Shown: positions 47,641 through 60,169 of the stretch, piece by piece | How positions within the stretch are numbered: the stretch's first letter is position 1 | How the letters are laid out: each line of letters starts with the position of its first letter | NCBI GenBank assembly: GCA_905250115.1 | Contig: CAJNOI010000070.1 | Coordinates: 355,856-419,855, forward strand | DNA length: 64,000 bases | Direction: 5' to 3' | From: Adineta steineri | Lineage: Eukaryota > Rotifera > Eurotatoria > Adinetida > Adinetidae | Program-made: the position numbers and the translations under genes | Notes under the pieces: model-generated | Databases searched by the model: none | Told to the model about the DNA's origin: nothing | What the model saw: only the letters and a program-made list of their open reading frames with translations

Positions 47641-50600
47641 TTAAACGAAATTGAATTTATGTATTTTAGCCACATTCAATTCGAGTTTTGTCATACGTAA
47701 GATATTCTTCGTCGAGTCAAATGTCCATTGAGTTGACATTACTAAATCTTGTCCATTCCACATAACTTTCGTGGGTGCTTTATCCATACCATAAATTGTG
47801 ATATCTTCTAATTTAATATCATTACCCATTTGTGGATAATTATATGTCCATGGTTCAATTGTTAAACGTTGTAAGTTGTAATTAAATATAAAATAATTAT
47901 AAACAGATCTTTCATAAGTATCAATAGATTCTCCATCATCGAAAAATAAATTTCCTTCAGCATATTGATTCTTATCCAATACTACAATTAAAAATAAAGG
48001 TTTCTTACGTGATGCGACTGTATTCATAGCTGATTGTTGATGAGGTATAATAGCACCACCACGTAAATACAATGGAATAAAATCTAATGGTGCTGGTACA
48101 GTTAGTTGACCAAGTGTTTTTATTTCTTCACCAGTATAATAATCAAACCATCGTTCAGTTGTTGGTAAATAGACAGATTTATTGACATGATTTTCGTAAA
48201 TAACTGGAGCAATAAGTAACGATGAATCCCATAGAAATTGTTCATCAAGTGCCCAACATTCAGCAATCGTAGGAAATACATGAGCCATCGAACGTACAAC
48301 AGTACCACCAGAAACATGAACTCGATGAAATAATGTATATAAATATGGAATGAGAGTGTATCGTAATTCAACAGCATGACGATTCGATGTGACCACGGAT
48401 TCTTGAAATACTCCGGGATCTTGATCAATAAACTTTGGTCCATCATTTCCATACCTAAACAACAAGATCTTGGAAGAAACAGAAACAGCAATTTTACCCA
48501 GTCAGAGAAAGAGTAAAAAAGAAATCGATGCATAAACTACTGATTTGTATTAAAGCTATGCAAGACTAAACTTTCTAAGTAATTTCATTCGTAGCCATAA
48601 TGTCACAACTGATTTCTCTCGTTGATTTTAATGATTGAGATAAAACATATTCTATAAACAAACAAAAATCTTACTTGTAGCCATTGTGATTTCGAAAGAA
48701 AGGATTGAACGCACCTAAAAACAAAAATTTTGTTATACAGTCATTAATTGATTATTTCTTATTGAAAAAAAAACGAATCAATCAAACCTAATTGCATCCA
48801 TCGTTGACACATCTGTTCGGTTGTATTTGCAAAGAAACCACAAATATCAGCACCAACATAAGGAATACCAAATAAATTCATCTCTAACATTCCAATAATA
48901 TTATATTTGAGATGTTTCCAATCGGCAGTATTATCACCTAACCAATGACCACTAATAGAACCTGATGTTGCAAATGTTGATCGACTAATAACAATTGATC
49001 GTTTATTGTCAAGAGCACGAGAAACTGGTACTGTAGCTACTGTCTCGGACCATCCATATAAATTATGTACATCATAATGATTATATATCTTTCCTTTACC
49101 ATCTGTTAGTTCAGCAATCATACATAAAGTTTTATCTGAAATATAATCACCACATATGGCTGTTTTATATGGTGGATTCTCTAAAATTTCATCTTCAATA
49201 GGACATGTAAGATTCCATGTTACATTATTTCCATTATGATTGTAAACATAATTCCATGGTGTTCCTTTATTTGTATCAAAATTAGCTGGTTCACTAAGAT
49301 TATCAATAGACAAAATAGAATGATGAACAAGTAAAAGAAAGTAATCTTACTTCATATCAATCCAAATTCCATCAAATTTAATTTTATTATGATACTCAAG
49401 AATTTGAGTTCTCCACCAATCACTTGTGGGTGGATAGAAAAAGTCAGGAAATGCTGTTTTACCTAAATAAAATAAAATAAATGGAAAACTTTAAATTCGT
49501 TATTTTAACATTTGTATTGATTTACCATCTGGCCATACATAACCAAGAATTTTTCGGTCGTTTGTTTCATGAAATTGCAAATTTCGACGTTCTGGCCATT
49601 TCATCCAAATATCCGCTTTTTGTCCTTCTGTGTAAACTGGATAATCTTTTGCTTCTGTATCAATAGCTGGATCAAGCATTGTAATAAATTTCATACCATT
49701 AGCATGTAACCAATCAATATATTCAGGTATATCTTTAAAATTAATTGGATCAAAAGTAAAATCGAGTCGATTATGAAAATAGTCAATATCACCATAGCTT
49801 TAAAAAAGAATAGAAAAACACTCATTTATTAAATAATTCTCTCAGACTTACTGAACATCAATAGGAATACTTGCATTAAGTGTTCGATGCATAGCTGCTT
49901 TCATATTATCGAGTGTATCATAACCATATCGACATAATTGAAATCCGAATGCCCAATAAGGTGGAAAATATGGTTTGCCAATCACCGATTGATATTGTCG
50001 AATGACCATTTCGGGTGTTGATCCTGCAAAAAAGAATATGTCCAAAATGCCACCGATTGTTCGATATGTCAGCATCGCTTTATCAACATCAAATTCATCG
50101 AATTTATAATCTTGAGCATTAGAATTGAAGATCCATACACCAAAAGTTTGTCCATTAGGTTCAATAACCATATAGAATGGATGAGTACCATATGAGTTTT
50201 CATTTTCTCCTAATGTCCATTGATCTCTTGCAAAAATTCCATAACGTTGTGACCCTTTTAAGATATGTTGAAATGAATTATGACCATTTTCACCAAAACC
50301 TATGTAAAATGAAAACTATTCTTCTATTGAAAACGAAACTATTCAATGAAAATTTACCATAAGCATTTTTTGATGGGATAGTTGTTACAATTTGAAGAAA
50401 GTTATCATCATAGATAAAGCCATTAGCAAAAAATGTTGTATCAAATAGAATAGATTGTGTATCTGTACGATAGACTCGAAATCCAACTTGTTCATTAACA
50501 GTTTTTGTCATTTGAAATTGAATTTTAGGTGGAGCAGATGTAGGTGGAACTGATGGTGACCATTGGATAGGAACAGGTACTTCGTATCGTTCTGCATTGT

Positions 50601-51114
50601 CATCGCGTATAGTCATGCGAATCATTTCAGGACCAGATACACTAACTTGTACCTTTAAATTTTCAATATCATGATTAAACATAGAAAATTTAGATGATGG
50701 GGTTGGGAGACGAGCAAGTTTATACTGTGTAATAGCATTTGATATTTGATTGGGTCCTTCTTTCAGTTCATAGCCACCTTTTTCTAATGGAATGTAACAT
50801 GTAGGAGTACCTGATATTGCATTGGAATCATATATACATCCACGAGCAGTACATGAAGCAGACGTAATATTTGAAGTACGATTTTTCGCAAGATTTTGTT
50901 GACAGAAACTTCGGTATTCATCTTCATCTGGAGAGCAATCAATTCGATAAACCGGGTCAGTACTGATAAAATCAGGTATTTCAACAGGTTTTATATCTAA
51001 AATTTGCCGTGTTTCTGTCTGGCTAACACTTTTCGCCAATGGCACTCCTTGAACACCAACATAAATATTCACTGCTAGTCCGACAAGGACAAAAGCTGTG
51101 ATAGAATTACGCAT
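47641..51114 (-). CDS. Glycoside hydrolase family 31 alpha-glucosidase with trefoil domain
   Basis: Seven exons (51114-50358, 50299-49852, 49797-49526, 49462-49351, 49293-48788, 48714-48675, 48454-47641) join in frame to 982 residues. A hydrophobic N-terminus (ITAFVLVGLAVNIYVGVQG) is a signal peptide. Residues about 58-110 are a P-type trefoil domain (cysteines from RIDC to TPTCYIP). The GH31 barrel carries WIDMNE (526-531) with nucleophile D528, and GHWLGDNTADW with probable acid/base D650. The order and length match lysosomal acid alpha-glucosidase and sucrase/maltase subunits (human GAA is about 950 residues), which release glucose from alpha-1,4/1,6 glucans. Lysosomal versus secreted digestive location cannot be told. 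The first exon is preceded by an acceptor-like TTTTTAG, so a 5'-UTR intron is possible. Confidence 0.95.
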
Positions 51115-52425
51115 ACCGTTTATCTAAAAAGTTTTATAATTATGAAAAAAAAATACAATTGAAAGAGTTAATCATCAATCAATATGTGTGTGGATGTAGG
51201 TATAATATAAGAAACACCCACATCCTCAAGAATTAGAAATCGTACGTAAGTCACAGAATGCTGTTGTTTCTTTACTCAATTAATACGAATAAGAAAAAAT
51301 ATTTATGCAAGCACTTGAGTCTTCAACATACAATATATCTCATTTACCTTATACTATAAGAATATACTAGTAACGATATTGACTCTCAGATAAGTTAAGC
51401 ATATATATTTTTTGTCAAGTAAAGTATGCAAATATTATGTTCTAGCTCTCATTGTTTTTTTTCGATTTAATGTATGTAAATTTATGATTTGTGTTAAAGT
51501 GCAAGTTCATGATAGGACTACCTTGAATAATCTTTAGAAAAGGTTGAAATTTTTTTTGTTTCATATACTACACTGAAAATTGTTTCTTGATAATATTAAT
51601 CAAATATCTCAATGATTAACTCTAGAAATATTAGTGAAATCGTCCATCTATAGCAAAAGGAATTCGAATTCAAAAAGAAAACTAGTTTTCGAAATACTTT
51701 TAAAAAGTTTGTTAATAACTTTGCTGAAGGGAACTATTGCATCGACGCAAATTATATACAAACCTGATTGTCGATACAATATTGATGGTTTCAAATGAAG
51801 AGAAAGTAGACTTATTAAACCATTTATAGGTATTGAATACTATATATCTCCTATCTTATCTCAAGAGCGAATAGATTATATAAAATATTTTAATAAATCA
51901 TGCAAATACCGTCTACTCTCAAATCACTTCAAGAAAAACGTTATCATTAATCTTTTTCGATAACTAAAACTAAGATAACAGTAAAACAGATAAGGTAATA
52001 AACTATACGTTTTTTAATACCTTCTTATTAGAATCATTCAATCAAACAAATAACAAAATAAAAATGAAAACTATGTCTGAATTTCACCAACGATAAGATC
52101 ATAAGAACACACATTTTACCATGTTAAAATCTCTCTTATTAAATTGTAATCTGAGACTAAGTTTTTCGAGAAAAAAGAAACAAAATATTGTTTTTATAAT
52201 ATACAACTCATATCAAAATATTGACGAATATAAAATGAAGAATATCGATTTCAGAATTTCTAATGAGTACGACTTTTTAATATCAGATTATCGAATGAAA
52301 CTATCTAAATACTGATTCATACGTCATATTGATTTTCTTTTTATATGTCGAACAATCATTTTCTTATCTTTCACTATTGAGAATATTCCATTAATCGTTA
52401 ATTTTTTCATCGCATTTCAATTTAC
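51115..52425. other. Divergent intergenic region
   Basis: AT-rich DNA between the alpha-glucosidase (-) and the pentapeptide-repeat gene (+). It carries one copy of the dispersed hairpin block (51182-51234), which would lie close to the alpha-glucosidase promoter. The open frame at 52121-52315 has no recognised feature. Confidence 0.5.
51182..51234 (-). repeat. Dispersed hairpin block, copy 1
   Basis: On the minus strand it contains GGATGTGGGTGTTTCTTATA followed by TTATACCTACATCCACACAC. GGATGT/ACATCC arms enclose a TATATTATA core. It shares order and orientation with blocks near 56278 and 62917. Confidence 0.6.
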
Positions 52426-54523
52426 ATGCCACGTATTCGATATTTTCGAAAAAAAATTCCCTTTAAACTATCAAAGGAGTTTTTACAAGAATCAACTAAA
52501 ACTATTGCAAAAAAGAAGCAACGTTGGTTAACATTTGTGAAACTGAGTTTATCAGCGTCTGTTACTTTAATGATTGCAGTTTTTACCATTGTTTCTTATA
52601 TTCATCAAACGGAAATAGCTGAACGTAATCGTATACAAGATGAACGTTTAGCAAATGCAACACATGATAAAGATCTTGAAATAGCTAATTTAACACGAAT
52701 ACAAGATCAAATAATTGCTAATATTACACGTTATCATGATCTTGAAATTGCAAATTTAACACAAATTAAAGATTGGGAAATAGCATTAGCTAATCTAGTG
52801 ATTGCAAATGAAACTAAGATTCAAGATCGTCAAATTGCTGAAGAAAATCGTAATGAAGATCGTGCACAACAACAAGATCTACATTATGAAACAGTTTATG
52901 CAACATATATTGAAGATATTTCAACTGTTCTCTATAAACAACCATATAATTATTCAATGTTTAAAGATAACGAAAAAAAGATGCTTTATATTCGTCGAAA
53001 GACATTATTGACTTTACGATCAATTGATAGTGAACGACGAAGTCAATTATTTGTATTTCTTCATGAAAATAATTTATTACCTGATCAATCATCTCCAAAT
53101 ACAACTATATCATTAGTTGGAGCTGATTTACGACATATTGTAATCAAAAGTCCAGTTACTGGTCAATATCAGTTCAATTCATTATCATTACTATCTTTAA
53201 ATTTAATGAATGCAACATTTATTGATTGTAGATTTACTGGAAAAATTAATTTTACTGGATCAATTGTGTCTAATGCGACATTCAGTGATTGTACTTTTGA
53301 AAATATAGTAACAATGTATGAAACTAAATTAATCAATGCATCGTTTATTGACTGTGTATTTAAAAAAGAAACACAAATGAAAGATTCTGACTTAAACTAT
53401 GCACAATTTATTCGTTCGAGCTTTGACAAATTGTCTTTAATATATGTTAATATAACGAATGGATCTTTCATTGGTTGCACATTCAACGGTAAATCACAGT
53501 TTTACCATTCGGAAATGCAAAATATTAGTTTTGTGGGTTCAATATTTAAAATAGATCAAAAACATCACTTTGATCAAGTGTCTTTAAATTATTGTGATTT
53601 TCGCAATGTATCAATGGAACATACTAAATTTGAAAATTCAAGTCTAATCTATGCAAACTTTAGTGATGCATATTTAAATAATGTCGAATTTTCTAAGAAT
53701 ACTTTTCTTACAAATTCTGATTTTTATAATTCAAAGTATGATTGGACTCATTTTACTGAAACAGTTCTAACAGATTCGAGAATTGATTTAACGGATTCAA
53801 AGTTACATTTTTCTAATGTTATCTTGCCGAATGGCACTTGGTTGATTAATTATAATAACATAATGAAAAATGGAGATGCAGAAACACATGTAAGTAAATA
53901 CTGACTATGCTACGAAAACATTAATGATATTCTTGATCACTTTTTATTGTAGTGTTGGCCAAATCATCGAGAAAATACTATTTCGGAATGGTCAAAAACA
54001 AACGGTGCACCAATTACATATTATCATAAAAAGGCTTCCTTACATTCTGAAAATTCTGTAACAGGAAACTGTTCATTTAAATGTGCAGACGCAGACGAGC
54101 AAATGTGTATAATGGAGCGAAATATCACACTTGAAGAATTTATAGTCTTTCTTGATGATAATGCGTCAAATTACTCCATTTCAGCATATTTTGGTAGTGA
54201 TAGTGAGTGTGCCGAAAATTCGACCGATGTACTGATTTCAGGCAGTCAGACAACGTTTAAAAGACAATTGCAGAATCCTTGTAAGTTAATGCTGATCAAT
54301 GTCGCTATCTTATTGATATAATTCTTTGTTTATTTTTTTTCCAGATATTAAATCGAATAATGGCACCATACAATGGAAACCGGCAAAACTGGAGTTTAAA
54401 CTGATGAGTGAAAAGAAAGGTTTCTTCACTCTTCGTGTCACATTTCATAAAAACTCAACTTCATGTCTTATTGATAATATTGAATTTCGTTTGAAACAAG
54501 CGTCCAATAAAAAACCGTCGTAA
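52426..54523 (+). CDS. Membrane-anchored pentapeptide-repeat protein with coiled-coil stalk
   Basis: Exons 52426-53889, 53953-54280 and 54345-54523 join in frame to 656 residues. A basic N-terminus precedes one membrane segment (SLSASVTLMIAVFTIVSYI, about 40-59). Next is a stalk of short repeats (DLEIANLTRIQDQIIANIT and variants, to about residue 145) with coiled-coil character and several N-glycosylation sites. Residues about 230-470 are pentapeptide-type repeats with recurring A/S-x-F-x-x-C and N-A-T-F-I-D motifs, expected to fold as a quadrilateral beta-helix. The last about 170 residues form a cysteine-containing beta-rich domain (from CWPNHRENTISEW) resembling carbohydrate-binding modules in outline only. 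A type II cell-surface topology is inferred. Pentapeptide repeats are typical of bacteria, so a foreign origin of that segment is possible. No enzyme motif is seen. Confidence 0.75.
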
Positions 54524-55243
54524 TATAAACTAACTATGAACGTCTATTCGTATTATTTTTATAAAAAAATAAAATTGGCTTCCGTATATGTTTTGTACTG
54601 AACAAATAAGATTTTATTATAAATTCATTGAAACAAAGTCATAATACCGCGTGTAATTTAAAATTGACTTTAAAACTTGATAAAAAACCAAGCATAATAT
54701 TCAAAAAAAATTCTAATTTAAGGTAAAGTATTGCTGTATAACGAAAGCATTTGTTTGTTAATGCAAATATGATAAGAAAAGATAAATGTAAGATTGAAAA
54801 AGAATGACTCAATGAGAGTTCTTATTGTGTTATTTTTTGTTCTTGTACCGCGTGCGCGAGCATAGATAAACAGAGACACGCATTTTTCTTTGGAGATTAC
54901 ACCCAAATGTAACGAAATATAAATGAAACTCGCAGTAAGTCGCTACTAGTTGTTCTATTCCTAATTATATTTTTATAGAACATGACGCACGTCTGAATTA
55001 CTCTAATCTTTTCATTGTATATCCATTTACATATCTAATAATTCGGCACATTAGTTTTGTTCTAACAATTTTGAGTAATTACTTGCTGATAAAAATTGAA
55101 ATATATATAGATTGTCTTGACTGAATTAGAATTTAATTTAAAGATATTAAATAGATTATTATTTCTTCATACTAGATAATTCTGTTTTTTTTTTGTTAAA
55201 TTTATACTTTTGTAGAAAATATTCAACTTAACACATTACGAAA
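54524..55243. other. Intergenic region
   Basis: AT-rich, with no recognised gene. Just before the ATG at 55244, a T-run and TTTTGTAG could be the acceptor of a 5'-UTR intron for the acetyltransferase. Confidence 0.5.
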
Positions 55244-56095
55244 ATGAGTGAGAAACAACGTGAATTAATTGCTAGAACACATGAAAAATTTGGTACATGT
55301 TTAACTGCTGAACGATTAAAAGATGATTTTCAGAAATTAGGCATCTTACCTGGCATGACCTTATTAGTTCATTGTTCCTTATCGAAAATTGGTTGGATTT
55401 CTGGTGGTTCTGTGACTGTCATACAAGTATTATTGGATTTATTAGGTCCTGATGGAACTCTTATTATGCCATCTCATACTTCTGATAATTCAGATCCTAA
55501 ACGTTGGGTTTATCCATCAGTACCACCGGAATGGTTTGATGTTATTCGTCAAACGATGCCAGGTTATCAATCTGATATAACACCAACATTTCATATGGGC
55601 CAATTATCTGAAACATTTCGTCATTGGCCCGGTGTTTTACGTAGTCAACATCCAAAATATTCAGTGATTGCTCTTGGTAAAAAAGCAAAATTAATCACTA
55701 GTAATCATTATGAATCATGTGGTGAACAATCTCCATTGGCTCGTTTATATGATTGTACTGATGATGGTTATATTTTATTATTAGGAGTGCAACATAAGAA
55801 TAATTCATCAATACATTTAGCAGAATATCGTTATCAAACCAATGATAATACGGAAAAACGTTTTCTCGATAGTGCATCAATAATAAATCCAGAAACAAAT
55901 ATGCGTCAATGGATAGAATGGTTTGATTTTGATTATAGTACAAATGATTTTAATGATGTTGGATATGCATTTGAATCAATTGAAGGAAATGTTAAAATAG
56001 GAAATGTTGGATTGGCTGAAAGTAGATTCATAAAACAACATTTATTAGTCGATTTTGCTGTTGATTGGATGGCTAAAAATAGACGTAAACAATAG
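55244..56095 (+). CDS. AAC(3)-family (aminoglycoside 3-N-acetyltransferase-type) acetyltransferase
   Basis: Single-exon frame of 283 residues, matching the family's usual 260-290. Diagnostic segments are LLVHCSLSKIGWISGGSVTV, DLLGPDGTLIMPSHTSDNSD, PPEWFDVIRQTMPGY, PTFHMGQLSETFR, PGVLRSQHPKYSV, GEQSPLARLY and ILLLGVQHKNNSSIHLAEYR. The last contains the conserved histidine of the active site. Bacterial members transfer acetyl from acetyl-CoA to an amino group (the 3-amino group of 2-deoxystreptamine antibiotics, or other amines). The family is essentially bacterial, and an intronless copy between intron-bearing animal genes is a good candidate for horizontal transfer. Codon use is AT-rich like its neighbours, so transfer is not recent. 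No targeting signal is visible. The native substrate in this animal is unknown. Confidence 0.9.
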   Translation: MSEKQRELIARTHEKFGTCLTAERLKDDFQKLGILPGMTLLVHCSLSKIGWISGGSVTVIQVLLDLLGPDGTLIMPSHTSDNSDPKRWVYPSVPPEWFDVIRQTMPGYQSDITPTFHMGQLSETFRHWPGVLRSQHPKYSVIALGKKAKLITSNHYESCGEQSPLARLYDCTDDGYILLLGVQHKNNSSIHLAEYRYQTNDNTEKRFLDSASIINPETNMRQWIEWFDFDYSTNDFNDVGYAFESIEGNVKIGNVGLAESRFIKQHLLVDFAVDWMAKNRRKQ

Positions 56096-56869
56096 AATAA
56101 AATAGATCATTGATTTATGCTAAACGATATTTTTAAAAGAAGTCATAAATGAAACTTTTGTTTAGTATCAATATCATATTATAAGTTCTGTTTTTCACCG
56201 TTCACTTGGTTGAAGTCATAATAAAAAATTTTAAAATTACTATATGTAAGAGCATGTGAAAATAAGGGTGATTAATGGTGTGGATGTAGATATAATATAA
56301 AAAAAACAGCCACATTCACCCAAGCTCTTGCCCACCACATTTTAAGAATATAATTCAAGATATTTAAACTCAAGTAATCTTGCAATATGATATATATGAA
56401 GCGAGTTTTTGTTACATTCTATTTATTTGTAATATTTTTAGCATACAATATATGTCGAATATATAAACATCATTATGAGATGTTGTTTCTTGTTTGACTT
56501 CTCCTAAGTTGCGATAAAAACTAATTTACATTTACAGTATCATGTGTTTGCAAAACACAAATAATATATAAGTATCATAGGAAAGTAAAAAAGAAAAATA
56601 CGTTATGAGGAATTAATTTATAGACAAATTACATAAAACGATATTCATAATTTTTAATTTTATTTTTTTTTAATATAAAATATATGACAGAGGTTTTCAC
56701 ACTACTAGTCCAATAGTCTTCATCCTAACGCAAATTTTACTAAATATATGTACAGATTTATTTTAATATAACGATAGGAGTTCATGTCAAAGTCTTGTTA
56801 AGAATACAATATTGATTTTATCGATAGATTCATAGTAGTAAAATTATATATATTGTGAAAGACGTTAAC
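56096..56869. other. Intergenic region between convergent genes
   Basis: AT-rich 3'-flanking DNA of the acetyltransferase and the four-TM gene. It contains dispersed hairpin block copy 2. No gene was recognised. Confidence 0.5.
56250..56332 (-). repeat. Dispersed hairpin block, copy 2
   Basis: Outer arms AAGAGC..GGGTGA and CACCC..GCTCTT enclose the core TTATATTATATCTACATCCA (minus strand). It is homologous in order and orientation to 51182 and 62856. Confidence 0.6.
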
Positions 56870-57768
56870 TTATATAAAAAAAACTAATGATAAAAAAAAT
56901 ATTATAATATAGTTTCGATATTGTTTATGAAGTTCATTTATTGCTTGATTGTTTGATGCGTTAGTTGGTCCATGTGACTCTCGACGTCCATAAAAACAGC
57001 CAACAATGAGAAATGTGATAATAATAATTGTTTGAAAAAATGCCATGAGGATCACAAAAACATACGGTGTTGAATGACAATATGTAGAAGTGTTAGTTGA
57101 ATCTTTATGTTGAACTGTAGATTTTATCGACAAAGTCCAAAAGATGCCCTAATAAAAAAATTCAAATTTTTATTTGAATAGAAAATTTTTTTAATATTAA
57201 ATATAATTAAAAAAGAACATTGAGACTATAGTCTGCTTTATTAAATATATTAAATCAGATAACGAAAGATATTTTAAACACTCATTTGCTTGTAAAGTGA
57301 ACTAATATTATAACAATTAAATAAGTTATGTATACTAACCACAATCGACCAGCCAAAATTGGAGAAAGCAGATATGGCAACAATCAATAAACCACTAAGA
57401 ATCATCAGATTGGATATTGGTTTTTTGCAATGACGATCCGTTGCAATGACAATACCAACCTATAGTAACTCCACTTTAGAATTGACTAAAAATTTAATAT
57501 AAAAAAAACTTACAATAGAAAATATTAATATAATACAAAATAATCCACGACATCCAGAAACAATTAGCCAAATAAGTAATTGTGGTTGTGTCGGACATTG
57601 ATGAAAATAGCTAATTCCAACAGATAACTTAGTAATAGGTAAAATTGATGTAAGACATATAAAACCCGCAATCATATAGACAAAATAGATATTTTCAATT
57701 GCATCAATCATATTTTGTACGGAAAAAAATGAAATAGTATCACCGTTTCTCGGACTAGTTTCTACCAT
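56870..57768 (-). CDS. Small four-transmembrane protein of unknown family
   Basis: Exons 57768-57514, 57459-57340 and 57148-56870 join in frame to 217 residues. Four or five hydrophobic segments are visible: IYFVYMIAGFICLTSILPI, LLIWLIVSGCRGLFCIILIF, LMILSGLLIVAISAF, YVFVILMAFFQTIIIITFLI and a hydrophobic C-terminal tail. Short polar loops separate them, one with N-linked sequons (DSTNTSTYC). I do not recognise a family; tetraspan or multi-pass proteins of this size are common in bdelloids. The consistent splicing phase supports a real gene. Confidence 0.65.
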
Positions 57769-58683
57769 TTTTAATAACTAATATGCCAGTAGAAGACAGG
57801 TATCTATCGAAACAAACAAATGCGATATAAACAAAGAAAAGAGGGAAGAAAAAAAACGCTATACATCGGTAAATACAAATATCAGAAAAGAAAAGAAAAA
57901 GGAAAATGACAATTATGAAAAATAAGAATGCTAACAAATTACTAGTAAGTGTGAGTCAAAGTAATACAAATAAGTGCAAGGAAACGATCTTTATGAATAT
58001 GATGATTTTACTAATATTCAGATGCTGGTATTTCTTCCAACAAGTTATTTAAAACGTTTCTAGAGTATAATGAACGAGGGAGAAGTACTCGTGTTACTGA
58101 TCGAACAGATAACATCATGTGAAAATAAATCTTTTGGATAATTTATAGTGAATGTACATTAAAGTAAACTATTCATTACTCATCGCGTTTGAAATAAACT
58201 AAGAATAGTAGAAAATTCTGTTTAATTTAGGCTCAATTTTTACATAATACATCACCGGTTGTCTCGAGAAAAGAAAATAGGTCAACGTTAGATGAAATGG
58301 AAAATCTTCAAAATAAAAAAATTTCTCACTTTCTTTACAACAATAGAAGTATCAAAACACTTGTAAAGAATATAAAAAAATAAAAGTAAGTGGTGAAGTA
58401 TATTTCACTGAGTACCGATATTCTACTTTACTTTTTCTCGTTTACATTAATTGATGTCATGTAAATTACAAAAAACAATCAACTTTTATTGTAATAATAA
58501 AATATGACTGAATAAACTATATAAAAATTGACAAAAAATCATAAAATTATTCTAAAAAGAAACAAAGAAGATACAAGAAAATTCGGTATTCAGGTTTACA
58601 ATTAATAATAATAGTTTTGTATATGATTGTGTGTAATTATTCTATCATAAAACAAAAAAAAAAAGAAATCTAAATGTATGTAA
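57769..58683. other. Intergenic region
   Basis: AT-rich. The hydrophobic frame at 57755-57937 reads through T/A-rich sequence upstream of the four-TM gene and is not convincing. Nothing else was recognised. Confidence 0.5.
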
Positions 58684-59682
58684 TCAATTTTCAGGATTTT
58701 GTTTCTGTATATCAGCAAAAATTTTTAAACTATCTATGCCTTCAGTCTGATTATTAATAAAATATGTTGAATTATTTTTTCCATTAGCAATAGCTTGTAA
58801 TTCATCAAATCTTCGTCTAGCTAATAAATATCGAACAGTCAAAGGATAATCATTATTTAATTGTTGACTAATTGTTTCTAATTGTTTTGTAAGTGCTAAT
58901 GTTTCCTGTTCAATTAAATATTTCTGTCCTTCAGCTTGTTTTTGCATTGTAAGTAAATTAGCATCAGCTAAATTCTTAGCTGCAATAAGATTTCCTTCAC
59001 TATGAAGAATCATCGATTGTTTTTCACCTTCACTTATATTGATTTTAGCTCTTGTATTTAATTCTTGTTGTCGACGATCACGTTCTGCATCCATTTGTTT
59101 TTCTAATGTTCTTGCTACAGATGCATCTAATGGTCCAAATGATTGTATTTCGGCTTTTGTAGTTTGTACACCCCAATGTTCAATAGAATTACCAACAACT
59201 GATAACCATTCTTTATTTAATTTATTTCGATCACCTATAATTTGATCATATTCAAATTGTCCAACAATCGAACGAAGTGATGATGTTCCAACAGAATATA
59301 TAGATGAACGATAATCTGTTACATCAAAACAAGCTTTATACGCATTTTTAACTTGATAAAATAAAACTGCGGAAAGTTGAACTGGAACATTATCTTTCGT
59401 AAATGCACTAATTTTATCGACACCCATACCAGCTTCACGCATATCAACTTTTTGAACATGGTGTATGACTGGCAGTGATAAACTTAAACCTGGCTTGAGA
59501 TGAACTAAAATAAACAATATAAAATTTCTTTTATATTAAATTAAAAAAAATTTACTGGGATTTTTTCCTAGTGTCGTTCGATATGCTTCAAAACCTTGAT
59601 TGACAATTGTTAAAAAAGAACGCTTTTGTTCACTATTGTTAAATCCAACAATCTTTGATAATCTAACTGTATTCTTCAACAT
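58684..59682 (-). CDS. SPFH/Band-7 (stomatin/prohibitin-like) protein
   Basis: Exons 59682-59556 and 59504-58684 join in frame to 315 residues. The SPFH domain spans about residues 45-200: a PGLSLSLPVIHHVQKVDMRE start, then KDNVPVQLSAVLFYQV, SLRSIVGQFEYDQIIGDRNK and WGVQTTKAEIQSFGPLD. It is followed by the typical alpha-helical coiled-coil EKQMDAERDRRQQELNTRAK and alanine/glutamate-rich segment. This is the layout of stomatin and stomatin-like protein 2, which oligomerise on membranes and organise lipid microdomains. There is no strong N-terminal hairpin membrane segment. The basic N-terminus MLKNTVRLSKIVGF could instead be a mitochondrial presequence (inference). No key feature is lost. Confidence 0.85.
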
Positions 59683-60169
59683 TTTTTTTATTTTGGTTTA
59701 CTAGCTTCTATATTATATACTATACTTATATAGAATGCGGTGACGCATGAATAATAATAATATTTGCGTTCTCTTATCAAATTTATTTTTCTACCTTTTG
59801 CTTGCTATGAAACATGCGTGGTTACAATGAAACGATGATGAGATATCTTTTTGTTTATGTCTGTAAAATAAGATTCTTATCTTTATTTTTATTTTCGAAT
59901 ATCGCGATATAAAGAGAAAAGTCGAGACAAATTTCCAACAAATTCTTACCCACCTTGGCTGTCGTCAACAATTTCATCAGCTGATATATATTTTATAAAC
60001 ACTCTCTTGTGAAGAAGACAAAATCTCTTGAAAATAAAAAGATTTTCTGAGACAATATCAATGTTGAGTATTTTTAATCTTTATGTCGCTTGGATTTGAT
60101 TTATAAATAAAGTAAAATGTTATAGATGAAGTTTATTTCAAAATAATGTCCTTCAATTTTGCTCTTCGC
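59683..60169. other. Intergenic region
   Basis: AT-rich 5' flank of the SPFH gene and 3' flank of the RBR gene, which lie in tandem. No further feature was recognised. Confidence 0.5.
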
